DNA from: Treponema sp.
Lineage (GTDB): Bacteria; Spirochaetota; Spirochaetia; Treponematales; Breznakiellaceae
Length of the DNA: 10,789 nt
Assembly: GCA_020216655.1 (NCBI GenBank)
Contig: JAIWNU010000167.1
Span: 1-10,789 of the forward strand
Direction: 5' to 3'
Shown: piece after piece, positions 1 to 8,258 of the stretch
Layout: each line of letters opens with the position of its first letter
How positions within the stretch are numbered: the stretch's first letter is position 1
Translations under genes and position numbers: made by a program
The notes under the pieces: model-generated
Seen by the model: only the letters and a program-made list of their open reading frames with translations
What the model was told of the DNA's origin: nothing
The model's database searches: none

Positions 1-3000
1 GAATTTGCCGTGAACTTATCTCCGGGAGAGGCTGTTCCTGGACTATTGCAAGCCCAATTTATGACCCGGGTGTTCGAGCCGACAGGCGTTTTTTCTTCGG
101 AACAGGTTGCGGCAGATTTCTCTCCCTATTCCCGTTATGTGGGTATAAAGCTCCCCAAGGGGGATGCGGCCCGAGGCATGCTCCTGACCGACACGGAACA
201 CCCGGTAGACATTGTCATTCTGGACAAGGACGGCAATTTGGTAAAGGAAAAAGTCACCCTTACCTGTTCAATTTATAAACTCAAGTGGCGCTGGTGGTGG
301 GAGAAGGGATCTGATGAACCGGCAAGCTTCCAGGAAGCTCTTTCCCGTATACCTCTTACAAAGGCTAATGTAACTATTTCAGATGGCAAGGGCTCCTGGA
401 AGTTTATGGTTAAATATCCTGAATGGGGCAGGTATCTGGTGACCGTTCAGGATCCTAAGGGGGGACACGCAGCAGCCAAGGTCGTCTATATTGATTGGCC
501 GGGCTGGGCCGGCAGGGCTCAGGCCGATGGCCAGGGCGCTGCAGCGATGCTGACCTTGAGCACCGATAAAACCCAGTACAGGGTCGGCGATACAATAAAA
601 GTGAGTTTCCCCTCCAATGAAAAAGCTTCTGCGATTGTGGCTCTTGAAAAGGGCGGAAAAATTATAAAACAAGAACAGATTAGCTGCGCTAAGGGTACCA
701 CAACCTACGAATTGCGGGCAGAATCCTCTATGGCGCCTAACGTATATGTTCATGTAAGTATGCTTCAGGAACACCTGCAGACCATGAATGATCTGCCCAT
801 ACGTTTGTATGGAGTTCTTCCTGTCATGGTGGAAGATCCAGCTACCATACTTAAGCCGCTGATCACCTCCGATGATACCTGGAAACCCATGAGTACCGCT
901 TCTTTTACCGTCAAAGAAGCCTCTGGCAGGCCAATGACCTACACCGCTGTCGTCGTAGATGAGGGTCTTTTAGGGCTTACCCGATATACCATGTCTGATC
1001 CCCGTTCAACCTTCTATAAAAAAGAAGCATCTTTGGTAAAATCCTGGGATCTTTATGACGATGTTATCGGCGCCTATGCAGGCAGTCTCCAAACTCTGTT
1101 AGCTATTGGCGGCGGCGATGACGGGTTTGGGGGCGGCAACCGGAAGGTACAGCGCTTTAAGCCGGTGGTCCGTTACTTTGGCCCTGTTACCTTAAAAGCA
1201 GGAGAAAGCAGGACCGAAACCTTCGAAATTCCCCAGTATGTGGGGGCCCTGCGCATCATGGTTGTCGCCGGCATCAAGGGGGCCTATGGTGTATCAGAGC
1301 GGTCGGTCCCTGTAAAGGGAGATTTGATGGTACTTGGTACGCTGCCCCGCTTCCTCTCTCCTCAGGATGAAATAACGGTCCCTGTTTCAGTATTTAACTA
1401 TACAAGCGGTAAAGTTCCGGTTACGGTGCGCTGCAAGGTGAGCGGGAACGGGAGCCTTAAAGGGGCGGCGGACCAGCAGCTTACGCTGGAGGCATCGAGC
1501 GACAATGTGGTCTATTTCCAGCTTGCGGCAGGGAACTCAGTGGGCCCCCTTTCATACACGATCACTGCGGAAGCAGCGGGGCTTCCCCTGGCGACGCACC
1601 AAGTGGACCTTATGGTGCGTTCCACCGCCGTACCGGTGACCCAAACTTGGACCAAGATGCTGAAAGGTGGGGAGTCCTGGAAAGAACAGGTCCAACTGCC
1701 CGGTGTTTCTGGTACTAACCAGGTGAGCCTAGAGCTTTCGCGGATCCCGCCCATCAGTCTCGACAATCGGCTGGCCTTCCTGATTCAGTATCCCCATGGC
1801 TGTATTGAGCAGACCACAAGCGCGGTATTCCCCCAGCTCTATCTTGAACAGGTTATGCAGCTCGATAGCCAGAAACGGTCTGATGTGAGAGCTAATGTCA
1901 TTGCCGGTATAGAACGGCTCCAGTCCTTCCAAACCCCCGATGGCGGTTTCTCCTATTGGCCCGGCCAAGGAGAGGTAAACCCCTGGGGAACGAACTATGC
2001 GGGACATTTCTTAGTAGAAGCCCGTCGCTCCGGCTACCAAGTGCCTGATTATCTCATTGATAAATGGGTCGAATACCAAAAAAAGAAGGCTATAGCCTGG
2101 TCTGCTTCCGGATATGACCAGCAGTTAGAACAGGCCTATCGGCTGTATACCCTCGCCTTGGCTGGAAAGCCTGATTTGGGATCGATGAACCGGCTTAAGG
2201 AAACCTACAAGCTGGATGATCCTGTAGCATGGCGCCTTGCTGCGGCCTACTGGTATGCTGGACAGCGTGATATTGCCCGAAATATGATGCGCAATCTGGG
2301 ATTCAATGTTCAAAAATACCGGGATCTTTCCGGCAATTTTGGTTCCAGTTTCCGTGATAAGGCGATGATGCTGGAAAGCCTCGTGATTACCGAAGATTAC
2401 GGCCGGGCATCTTCGCTTTTAAGTGAAATCGCAGAAACTCTGTCGTCTAAAAACTGGCTCTCTACCCAGGAAACCGCCTATGCGCTCATCGCGGTACTGC
2501 CGCTTATGGGCAAAACGAGCGACAGCGAATCGATGTCGGTTGAATGTTCATTCCAGGGTGTCAGCCGGAGCCGGAGTTTTAAAACACCCTTGGAAACGCT
2601 GGTGCTCAGCATGAATGCCGCAGATACAGGTGCTTTGGAAGTAAAAAACACATCAAAGCAGAATATGTACGTCAGGCTCATTGCCCGGGGTATTCCTGCC
2701 GAAGGCTTGGAACCTGCAATCAGGCAGGGCTTAGCCCTTTCGGTTTCCTACTATACCATGGAAGGTAAAACAATAGATCCTTCACTGCTGCCCTTAGGCT
2801 CAGATATGGAAATTGCGGTTTCTCTTAAAAATACGACAAGCCAGGATCTCAAAGAACTGGCCCTGGTGCATCCCCTGCCGGCTGCATGGGAACTCATGAA
2901 TTATCGGCTTGCCAAGGTATACGATGCGGATTCAGAACCGACGGTAAATCCTATAAAATACCAGGATATACGGGACGACCGCATCCTTTCTTATTTGGAT

Positions 3001-3207
3001 CTATTAGCAGGGGAAGAAAAGGTTGTGCGATTCCGGGTGAACCGAACCTATGGCGGCCTCTACTTTATTCCTGCTATTCATGCCTACGCCATGTATGATG
3101 AAAGCATTCGGGCTATAGAACCGGGAAGACGTATCGCCGACCAAGCTCCAGGGCAGCTGGAAAAAACAAACCAGGCGCCCAAGGGGAAAAAGAATTTGAT
3201 TCAATGA
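1..3207 (+). CDS. Bacterial alpha-2-macroglobulin, thioester type (5'-partial)
   Basis: Periplasmic or lipid-anchored protease trap: a protease cleaves the bait region, the thioester is exposed and the attacker is caught covalently. The frame is open from base 1, so the GTG at 10 is only an internal valine codon; the true start, signal peptide and any lipobox lie off the left edge. About 1068 residues are visible, against roughly 1650 or more for E. coli YfhM-type proteins. Counting from base 1, macroglobulin-type beta domains fill about residues 1-300. A block with VDEGLLGLTRY follows near 320, then the conserved A2M domain (IPQYVGALRIMVVAG) near 410. The thioester motif GCIEQ has its Cys at residue 601 (base 1801) and opens the alpha-helical thioester domain, about 590-855. 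The C-terminal receptor-like domain includes DIRDDRILSYLDLLAGEE. It ends in a short lysine- and glutamine-rich tail and overlaps pbpC by ATGA. The family assignment is firm; substrate proteases are unknown. Confidence 0.95.
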   Translation, partial: EFAVNLSPGEAVPGLLQAQFMTRVFEPTGVFSSEQVAADFSPYSRYVGIKLPKGDAARGMLLTDTEHPVDIVILDKDGNLVKEKVTLTCSIYKLKWRWWWEKGSDEPASFQEALSRIPLTKANVTISDGKGSWKFMVKYPEWGRYLVTVQDPKGGHAAAKVVYIDWPGWAGRAQADGQGAAAMLTLSTDKTQYRVGDTIKVSFPSNEKASAIVALEKGGKIIKQEQISCAKGTTTYELRAESSMAPNVYVHVSMLQEHLQTMNDLPIRLYGVLPVMVEDPATILKPLITSDDTWKPMSTASFTVKEASGRPMTYTAVVVDEGLLGLTRYTMSDPRSTFYKKEASLVKSWDLYDDVIGAYAGSLQTLLAIGGGDDGFGGGNRKVQRFKPVVRYFGPVTLKAGESRTETFEIPQYVGALRIMVVAGIKGAYGVSERSVPVKGDLMVLGTLPRFLSPQDEITVPVSVFNYTSGKVPVTVRCKVSGNGSLKGAADQQLTLEASSDNVVYFQLAAGNSVGPLSYTITAEAAGLPLATHQVDLMVRSTAVPVTQTWTKMLKGGESWKEQVQLPGVSGTNQVSLELSRIPPISLDNRLAFLIQYPHGCIEQTTSAVFPQLYLEQVMQLDSQKRSDVRANVIAGIERLQSFQTPDGGFSYWPGQGEVNPWGTNYAGHFLVEARRSGYQVPDYLIDKWVEYQKKKAIAWSASGYDQQLEQAYRLYTLALAGKPDLGSMNRLKETYKLDDPVAWRLAAAYWYAGQRDIARNMMRNLGFNVQKYRDLSGNFGSSFRDKAMMLESLVITEDYGRASSLLSEIAETLSSKNWLSTQETAYALIAVLPLMGKTSDSESMSVECSFQGVSRSRSFKTPLETLVLSMNAADTGALEVKNTSKQNMYVRLIARGIPAEGLEPAIRQGLALSVSYYTMEGKTIDPSLLPLGSDMEIAVSLKNTTSQDLKELALVHPLPAAWELMNYRLAKVYDADSEPTVNPIKYQDIRDDRILSYLDLLAGEEKVVRFRVNRTYGGLYFIPAIHAYAMYDESIRAIEPGRRIADQAPGQLEKTNQAPKGKKNLIQ

Positions 3208-5645
3208 AGCTTTTGCCTGTATTAAAACGCATTGCAGCTCCGGAGGGTGGACAGCTCCGGAGCCTAATTTCCCTTTTCGCTCTAAAGTTCCGTTTAGTTC
3301 GCCATGACAGCCGTAACAAATTCTCTGCTGCGGTTGTCTGGGCAGCTTTGGGAACGATTAGCCTTATCTTTTTATTGTCCCTGCCAGATCCGCTTTTCAC
3401 TGCACCCTATTCGCCGGTGCTGTATGATAGGTCCAGCGAGCTCTTGGGCGCACAGGTAGCTCCGGATGGCCAATGGCGGCTTCCGCTGGCAGGGTCGGTA
3501 AACCCTAAATTTAGTACGGCCCTGCGGGTGTTCGAAGACCGTCGGTTTTATCTGCATCCAGGCTTTGACCCCCTTGCGCTGTTTAGGGCCGTGCTTATCA
3601 ATATAAAACAAGGCCGGGTTGTCTCAGGTGGATCCACCCTCACCATGCAGACGGTCCGTCTCATGAGAGGAAACCGCCCGCGGACTTTCATGGAAAAAAT
3701 AGTGGAAGTGCTTCTCGCTATCCGGCTTGAGCTTTCATATTCAAAAAAGGATATTCTCGCCCTCTATAGTGCCCATGCTCCCTTTGGCGGCAATGTGGTT
3801 GGCTTGGAAGCCGCTTCCTGGCGCTGGTTTGCCCATGGCTCAAAGGATCTCTCATGGGCCGAAGCGGCTACCTTAGCGGTATTGCCTAATAATCCTGGCC
3901 TGGTGCACCCCGGAGCAAATCGAAAACTCCTGCAGGAAAAACGGGATGCCCTTTTGCGTCGGCTTTTAGCGCTAGGAATTATAGATCGGGAAACCTGCTA
4001 TTTAGCTTTGCAAGAAAACCTGCCCGGCCCCCCAAAAAACCTGCCCCGGCTTGCTCCCCATCTGTTAGTCCGGTCTGTTAAAGAAACGGGGATTTCCCTC
4101 ATATATAGTACATTGGATAGCCGATTGCAGCAGCGGGCTGCGGAAATTCTAGAACGTTATATCCAGCAATTTTCCCGGAACGCAGTCATGAATGGGGCCT
4201 GTATTATCCTTGATACAAAAAATGGCGAGGTGCTAGCCTATGTGGGTAATGTGTTTGCCACCGAAGAAACTGTCGCTTACGGCCGATCGGTAGATATAAT
4301 CAGCGCTCCTCGGAGTTCAGGCAGTCTCCTAAAACCCTTCCTCTATGCAGCCATGCTCGATTCGGGAGAACTACTGCCTTTTGAACTGGTAAGCGACATA
4401 CCAACGAGAATTGGGAGCTATAACCCTGAAAACTTTACGAAAAATTATCTTGGTGCTCTTCCTGCCGATCAGGCGCTCGCCCGTTCACTGAATATTCCGG
4501 CGGTACGTGAATTGCGAATCTATGGGGTAGACCGATTTGCCCGGCTTCTGCGCAGCCTTGGCTTTACTACCCTGTTCCGACCCGGAGACGAATACGGGCT
4601 CCCCCTCGTACTGGGAGGCGCAGAGGTAACCCTCTGGGACAGCGCGGCGGTCTATGCGGGACTTGCCCGCCGGGCGCTCAATGATGATGAAAAGGGGGCA
4701 TTTTTCCCTGCCCATTATACGAGAGACAACAGAAAAGGAATCACAACATCCCAGCCCCTTTCCAGAGGATCCGCCTGGCTTACGCTGGAAGCCCTTTCCA
4801 TGGTTAACCGGCCCGGGGAAGACGGTGCCTGGGAGCTTTTTTCCAGTTCCCGCAAGGTTGCCTGGAAAACCGGTACGAGTTTTGGTTTTAGGGATGCCTG
4901 GTCAATTGGTACCACCCCTGAATATACAGTCGGTGTGTGGATAGGCAACGCTTCCGGCGAGGGGAGGGCTGAGCTGCAGGGCTCCTTGACCGCTGCGCCA
5001 GTTATGTGGGAGCTCTTTTCCGCCTTGCCCCAGACGAGCTGGTTTTCCCGGCCCGACGCAGATCTGGTGCCCGTAGAAGTCTGTGCTCAGTCAGGGCTTC
5101 CCCTCAGCCCTAACTGCAAGGAAAGCCGGATCGCCTATATCCCGCGTCTTGCTCCGCGAAAAGAAAGCTGCCACTATTGTATGACTGTAGCTTTATCAGA
5201 GGACGGAACGCACCGTCTTGCCATAGGAGCGGGAATGAACGAGGCGGTACAATACGAAAAACGTTTTGTGCTGCCGCCGGCGGAGGAGTATTTTTACAAG
5301 CGATGGAACCTTACCTATCAGGGTCTGCCGCCCTATACTCCGGAACAGGCTGTTTCACAGAATGGACGTTCATCAACAGAAATCGCTATAGTGAGCCCCG
5401 AATCTAACAGCGCCATCTATATCCCGGTAGAGTTGGACGGCCGGCCTGGTCAGCTCGTGTGTACCGCCACTCACCGCAGGGCAGATGCGGTGCTCTTCTG
5501 GCATTTAGATGATCAATATGTGGGATCTACACGGTCAATCCATCAGATTGAGCTCCGTCCTGGTTTGGGAGAGCATATTCTTACCATTGTTGATGAAACG
5601 GGAGCGGCGGTAAGGCGGAAATTTACCATTTTGAGCGAGCCCTAA
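3204..5645 (+). CDS. pbpC: Penicillin-binding protein 1C, bifunctional glycosyltransferase/transpeptidase
   Basis: Class A PBP anchored in the inner membrane and acting in the periplasm on lipid II and peptidoglycan. Its 813 residues compare with about 770 for E. coli PBP1C. A single membrane segment lies at about 42-62. The GT51 glycosyltransferase domain carries EDRRFYLHPG (catalytic Glu111), GGSTLTMQ (142-149), RTFMEKIVE (160-168) and LYSAHAPFGGN near 187-197. The transpeptidase domain has the nucleophile motif SLLK (Ser374, Lys377), SLN (428-430) and KTGT (555-558). A cysteine-bearing linker (Cys627, 638, 656, 659) precedes a C-terminal beta domain at about 727-811 that matches the BiPBP_C domain characteristic of PBP1C. 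The start overlaps the macroglobulin stop as ATGA with no well-placed Shine-Dalgarno, so translation is probably coupled. This gene pair is known from many diderms; joint envelope defence is established as a hypothesis, not shown here. Confidence 0.96.
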   Translation: MKLLPVLKRIAAPEGGQLRSLISLFALKFRLVRHDSRNKFSAAVVWAALGTISLIFLLSLPDPLFTAPYSPVLYDRSSELLGAQVAPDGQWRLPLAGSVNPKFSTALRVFEDRRFYLHPGFDPLALFRAVLINIKQGRVVSGGSTLTMQTVRLMRGNRPRTFMEKIVEVLLAIRLELSYSKKDILALYSAHAPFGGNVVGLEAASWRWFAHGSKDLSWAEAATLAVLPNNPGLVHPGANRKLLQEKRDALLRRLLALGIIDRETCYLALQENLPGPPKNLPRLAPHLLVRSVKETGISLIYSTLDSRLQQRAAEILERYIQQFSRNAVMNGACIILDTKNGEVLAYVGNVFATEETVAYGRSVDIISAPRSSGSLLKPFLYAAMLDSGELLPFELVSDIPTRIGSYNPENFTKNYLGALPADQALARSLNIPAVRELRIYGVDRFARLLRSLGFTTLFRPGDEYGLPLVLGGAEVTLWDSAAVYAGLARRALNDDEKGAFFPAHYTRDNRKGITTSQPLSRGSAWLTLEALSMVNRPGEDGAWELFSSSRKVAWKTGTSFGFRDAWSIGTTPEYTVGVWIGNASGEGRAELQGSLTAAPVMWELFSALPQTSWFSRPDADLVPVEVCAQSGLPLSPNCKESRIAYIPRLAPRKESCHYCMTVALSEDGTHRLAIGAGMNEAVQYEKRFVLPPAEEYFYKRWNLTYQGLPPYTPEQAVSQNGRSSTEIAIVSPESNSAIYIPVELDGRPGQLVCTATHRRADAVLFWHLDDQYVGSTRSIHQIELRPGLGEHILTIVDETGAAVRRKFTILSEP

Positions 5646-5665
5646 CTGGTTTTGAGGCCCCTCGC

Positions 5666-5711
5666 CACAGGACGTCTCTGAGCTCAGGCTCCTTGTCTGT
5701 GCCATATTTTT
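5666..5711 (+). terminator. Possible weak rho-independent terminator after pbpC
   Basis: CACAG at 5666-5670 can pair with CTGTG at 5697-5701, and with a bulge the stem may extend a few pairs; the interior holds the palindrome CTGAGCTCAG (5678-5687). Five T residues follow at 5707-5711. The stem is imperfect, the loop is large and the T-run is offset by several bases, so this is a tentative call. Confidence 0.25.
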
Positions 5712-5721
5712 AAAGTAATAT
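5693..5721 (+). promoter_or_regulatory. Candidate sigma-70-type promoter for def-fmt-PASTA
   Basis: TTGTCT at 5693-5698 and TAATAT at 5716-5721 each match the housekeeping consensus at four of six positions and are separated by exactly 17 bases. The -10 box ends six bases before the def ATG, so transcription would start at or very near the start codon. It overlaps the possible terminator. Such matches arise easily by chance in AT-rich gaps. Confidence 0.3.
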
Positions 5722-5727
5722 AGAGTT

Positions 5728-6213
5728 ATGGAAATTGTTACACTTGGAAATGACGTATTGCGCCAAAAAGCGCTGCCCCTTCAGGATATAGACGATACGG
5801 TCAAAGCCCTTGCCCAGGAGATGATTGAAACCATGCACCGGGGGCGGGGAATTGGCCTTGCGGGACCCCAAGTTGGCCTCTTGCAGCGTATTTTTGTGGT
5901 TCAGCTTGATGGAGAAAGCCCGCGGGTCTTTATCAATCCAACAATTATTGGGACTTCTCCTGAAACTTCACAGTACGAAGAAGGCTGCCTTTCCATTCCC
6001 GGAATGTATGCTGATGTGACGAGGCCGGAAAAGGTAACCATTCAGGCGTGGAATGAACGGGGGCGCCCCTTTACCTTGGATGCGGAAGGGCTCCTTGCCC
6101 GGGTCATCCAGCATGAATATGATCATTTGGAAGGAATCTTATTTATAGACCGTCTGTCGGCACCGAAACGGAACCGGCTTGTCGCCCTGTATGATAAAAA
6201 AATGCGGGCCTGA
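5728..6213 (+). CDS. def: Peptide deformylase
   Basis: Cytoplasmic metallohydrolase that removes the N-formyl group from nascent proteins as they leave the ribosome. All three family motifs are intact in 161 residues, a usual length: GIGLAGPQ at 41-48 (many relatives have Ala where residue 46 is Gly), EGCLS at 85-89 with metal ligand Cys87, and HEYDH at 129-133 with ligands His129 and His133 and catalytic Glu130. The N-terminus MEIVTLGNDVLR matches the family start, so the ATG at 5728 is secure. No good Shine-Dalgarno precedes it; only a GAG sits two bases upstream. fmt follows two bases after the stop, the standard pairing of the enzymes that add and remove the formyl group. Confidence 0.98.
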   Translation: MEIVTLGNDVLRQKALPLQDIDDTVKALAQEMIETMHRGRGIGLAGPQVGLLQRIFVVQLDGESPRVFINPTIIGTSPETSQYEEGCLSIPGMYADVTRPEKVTIQAWNERGRPFTLDAEGLLARVIQHEYDHLEGILFIDRLSAPKRNRLVALYDKKMRA

Positions 6214-6215
6214 TA

Positions 6216-7217
6216 ATGCGGCTGGTGTTTGCAGGCAGTCCCCTGATTGCGGTTCCGACCCTCGAAACCCTTGTGAACGCCCACGTTAATGGTGAGATGA
6301 TAGAGCTTGTTGCGGTATTAACCAATCCGGACAGCCGCAAGGGCCGCAAGGGAACGCTGGAACCCACCGAGGTCGGTGCTCGTGCATCTGAATTGCAGGA
6401 AGAGCTTCGGGTACGGGGCAAGACTCCCTTTGTGATTCTTAAGCCGGAAAAGCTTACTGGCGAGGTGCGGGAGCAGATTGCGTCTCTGCAACCGGATTTA
6501 CTTGTTTCGTATGCCTATGGTCACATTTTTGGCCCCAAATTCTTAAGTCTTTTTCCTAAGGGGGGAGTTAATATTCATCCATCCCTGCTCCCCAAATATC
6601 GCGGCGCAACTCCTATTCCCGCGGCTATCCTGAACCGGGACCACGAAACGGGTATTACAATACAAACCTTGGCTTTACAAATGGATGCGGGTGATATTTT
6701 AGCCCAGGAACGGATAGAGCTTTCCGGCCGGGAAACCACCGAATCTTTAAGCCGCTGGGCCGCTGTACGGGGAGCGGAAATGCTGCTTCCGGTTTTACGA
6801 GGCCTTGCTGAGGGCACAGTGGAAAGAAGGCCTCAAAATGAATCAGAGGCAACCTATTGTTCTATCATTGCTAAAGAAGATGGCTGGATAGATTGGCAGC
6901 AAAAGGCCATCGAAATTGACGCAAAAATCCGTGCCTACACTCCATGGCCGCTTTGCGCTACCCATCATGCCGGTCAGGTTCTTTATATTCTCGATGCTTT
7001 TCCTATTTCCATGCCGGATACCGATCTTATGCCTGTAATGCCTAGCCAGGAGAGCCCTGGTACGGTGTTGGGCATAGACAAAAAGGCTGGTATATTGGTA
7101 CAAACAGGAGAGGGCCTGCTTGCGGTTCAGCGGCTCCAGTATGCTACAAAGAAAGCCCTGGACTGGGCTTCCTTTCTTAATGGCGCAAAACACTTTATCG
7201 GTTCCAAACTGGAATAA
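6216..7217 (+). CDS. fmt: Methionyl-tRNA formyltransferase
   Basis: Cytoplasmic enzyme that transfers a formyl group from 10-formyltetrahydrofolate to Met-tRNA(fMet), making the initiator for bacterial translation. The 333 residues are slightly longer than the roughly 315 typical. The N-terminal Rossmann-like domain opens with MRLVFAGSPLIAVPTLETL. The active site shows NIHPSLLPKYRGATPI: Asn119 and His121 align with E. coli Asn106 and His108. In the segment LQMDAGDIL, Asp157 aligns with E. coli Asp144, so the catalytic set is complete. The stretch ahead of that Asp differs from the common MDxGLDTGD wording. The C-terminal tRNA-binding domain begins near residue 222 (DGWIDWQQKAIEID, then YTPWPLC). 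It starts two bases after the def stop with no clear ribosome-binding site of its own, consistent with translational coupling. Confidence 0.97.
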   Translation: MRLVFAGSPLIAVPTLETLVNAHVNGEMIELVAVLTNPDSRKGRKGTLEPTEVGARASELQEELRVRGKTPFVILKPEKLTGEVREQIASLQPDLLVSYAYGHIFGPKFLSLFPKGGVNIHPSLLPKYRGATPIPAAILNRDHETGITIQTLALQMDAGDILAQERIELSGRETTESLSRWAAVRGAEMLLPVLRGLAEGTVERRPQNESEATYCSIIAKEDGWIDWQQKAIEIDAKIRAYTPWPLCATHHAGQVLYILDAFPISMPDTDLMPVMPSQESPGTVLGIDKKAGILVQTGEGLLAVQRLQYATKKALDWASFLNGAKHFIGSKLE

Positions 7218-7221
7218 GGGG
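7216..7221 (+). promoter_or_regulatory. Ribosome-binding site of the PASTA gene
   Basis: AAGGGG lies eight bases before the ATG at 7230 and overlaps the fmt stop codon (TAA, 7215-7217). It fixes the start of the PASTA protein. It is the clearest Shine-Dalgarno in the window, in contrast to those of def, fmt and pbpC. Confidence 0.65.
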
Positions 7222-7229
7222 TTCACAGT

Positions 7230-8258
7230 ATGCGGCTTTTTAATCGATTCGACCTCGATATAGATTTTGATGCAATTGAGACCTATGTGGGTAACCATTT
7301 GCGGTTCTTTGTTTCCGCTGTTATTGCCATGTTGGTTTTTATTACCCTCGTTGCGGTTACCGTCTTTATGCTGGCTATCCGTGGTGCAGAACAGACCATG
7401 GTTCCGCAGGTAGTTGGCAAGGATCTCACTGCGGCACTGCTTGAGATGCAGGCTAAGGAACTTTATCCGAAGATTCAGCTTCGTTATTCCAATAATCCTT
7501 CAGACAAAGGTACGATCCTTGAACAGGATCCCGGTCCAGGAACTATTGTTAAAGCCGGCAGGAGAATAAAACTGGTGGTAAGCCGGGGCATGGTGGTGGA
7601 CAAGGTCGAAAATTACGTCGGCCAGAATCTGGATGATGTTAAAATGCATTTGCAGACCCTGTTTTCATCTTCCACAAAGTCCTTCCTGAGCCTCCGGGAG
7701 CCGCCACTCTATGCCTATTCATCCCAGCCCGCCGGGACTATTTTGGAACAAAAGCCTGAGCCAGGCACGGATATCGATGGTCCGGTCCGCCTTGAATTTG
7801 TTGTCAGCCGCGGTCCAGAAAATGCAATGATCAAGGTGCCCGATCTGGTAGGGCTGCCAGTACAGGATGCGCTGGACCGCATCCGCCAATCCGGTGTCTG
7901 GTTTGTATTTTCCGTGCGGCCCGTCCAAAACCGCGAAAATCCTGGTACGGTGGTGTCGCAGCTGCCGGCGGGGCAGACCGTTGTGGCCGCCAATACACGG
8001 CTTGACCTGGTTGTGGCGGCTCCCACTAAGGTTCCTGAAGGGGAAGTCTTCGGGCTTTTCAGCAAAACGCTTCCCGAATACCCCTATCCGCTGGAGGTTA
8101 AGCTGGATGCCCTGCTTCCCAGTGGCGAGCGGAGGCGAATTCTCGCGGTAAACCACCCCGGCGGGACCTTTACGGTTCCTTACCAGGTTCCAAAGGGAAC
8201 GGTCCTTATCCTTTCGGTGCTGAACCGGGAACTGCTGAGGGAAGAAGTAGCCCAATAG
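7230..8258 (+). CDS. Membrane-anchored protein with three PASTA repeats
   Basis: The 342-residue protein has a short acidic cytoplasmic tail (1-25), one membrane helix at about 26-51 and a periplasmic part built from three PASTA repeats. Repeat 1 (about 57-120) runs from VPQVVGKDL to LVVSRG; repeat 2 (about 121-185) contains GTILEQKPEPGT and ends in VVSRG; repeat 3 (about 190-253) starts VPDLVGLPVQDAL. Repeats 1 and 2 share GTILEQ.P.PGT. A further 89 residues (254-342) look beta-rich and I do not recognise them. PASTA domains in Ser/Thr kinases and PBPs bind muropeptides or peptidoglycan, so a role in sensing or organising the cell wall is likely but inferred. There is no kinase or transpeptidase domain. 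It follows fmt by 12 bases with its own good ribosome-binding site and is the last plus-strand gene here. Confidence 0.92.
   Translation: MRLFNRFDLDIDFDAIETYVGNHLRFFVSAVIAMLVFITLVAVTVFMLAIRGAEQTMVPQVVGKDLTAALLEMQAKELYPKIQLRYSNNPSDKGTILEQDPGPGTIVKAGRRIKLVVSRGMVVDKVENYVGQNLDDVKMHLQTLFSSSTKSFLSLREPPLYAYSSQPAGTILEQKPEPGTDIDGPVRLEFVVSRGPENAMIKVPDLVGLPVQDALDRIRQSGVWFVFSVRPVQNRENPGTVVSQLPAGQTVVAANTRLDLVVAAPTKVPEGEVFGLFSKTLPEYPYPLEVKLDALLPSGERRRILAVNHPGGTFTVPYQVPKGTVLILSVLNRELLREEVAQ

Noticed and set aside
10..12. GTG as the start of the macroglobulin
   Set aside because: The frame is open from base 1, and the visible protein lacks the signal peptide and several hundred N-terminal residues expected, so the gene starts upstream of the window.
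379..774. 131-codon open frame on the minus strand inside the macroglobulin gene
   Set aside because: It is antisense to a conserved macroglobulin domain, shows no recognisable motif and has low-complexity shadow composition.
3181..3186. AAGGGG as a Shine-Dalgarno for pbpC
   Set aside because: It lies 17 bases before the ATG, too far for normal use; coupling through the ATGA overlap explains the start better.
6843..7298. 151-codon open frame on the minus strand across fmt and the start of the PASTA gene
   Set aside because: It covers the conserved C-terminal domain of Fmt in antisense and has no motif or convincing start.
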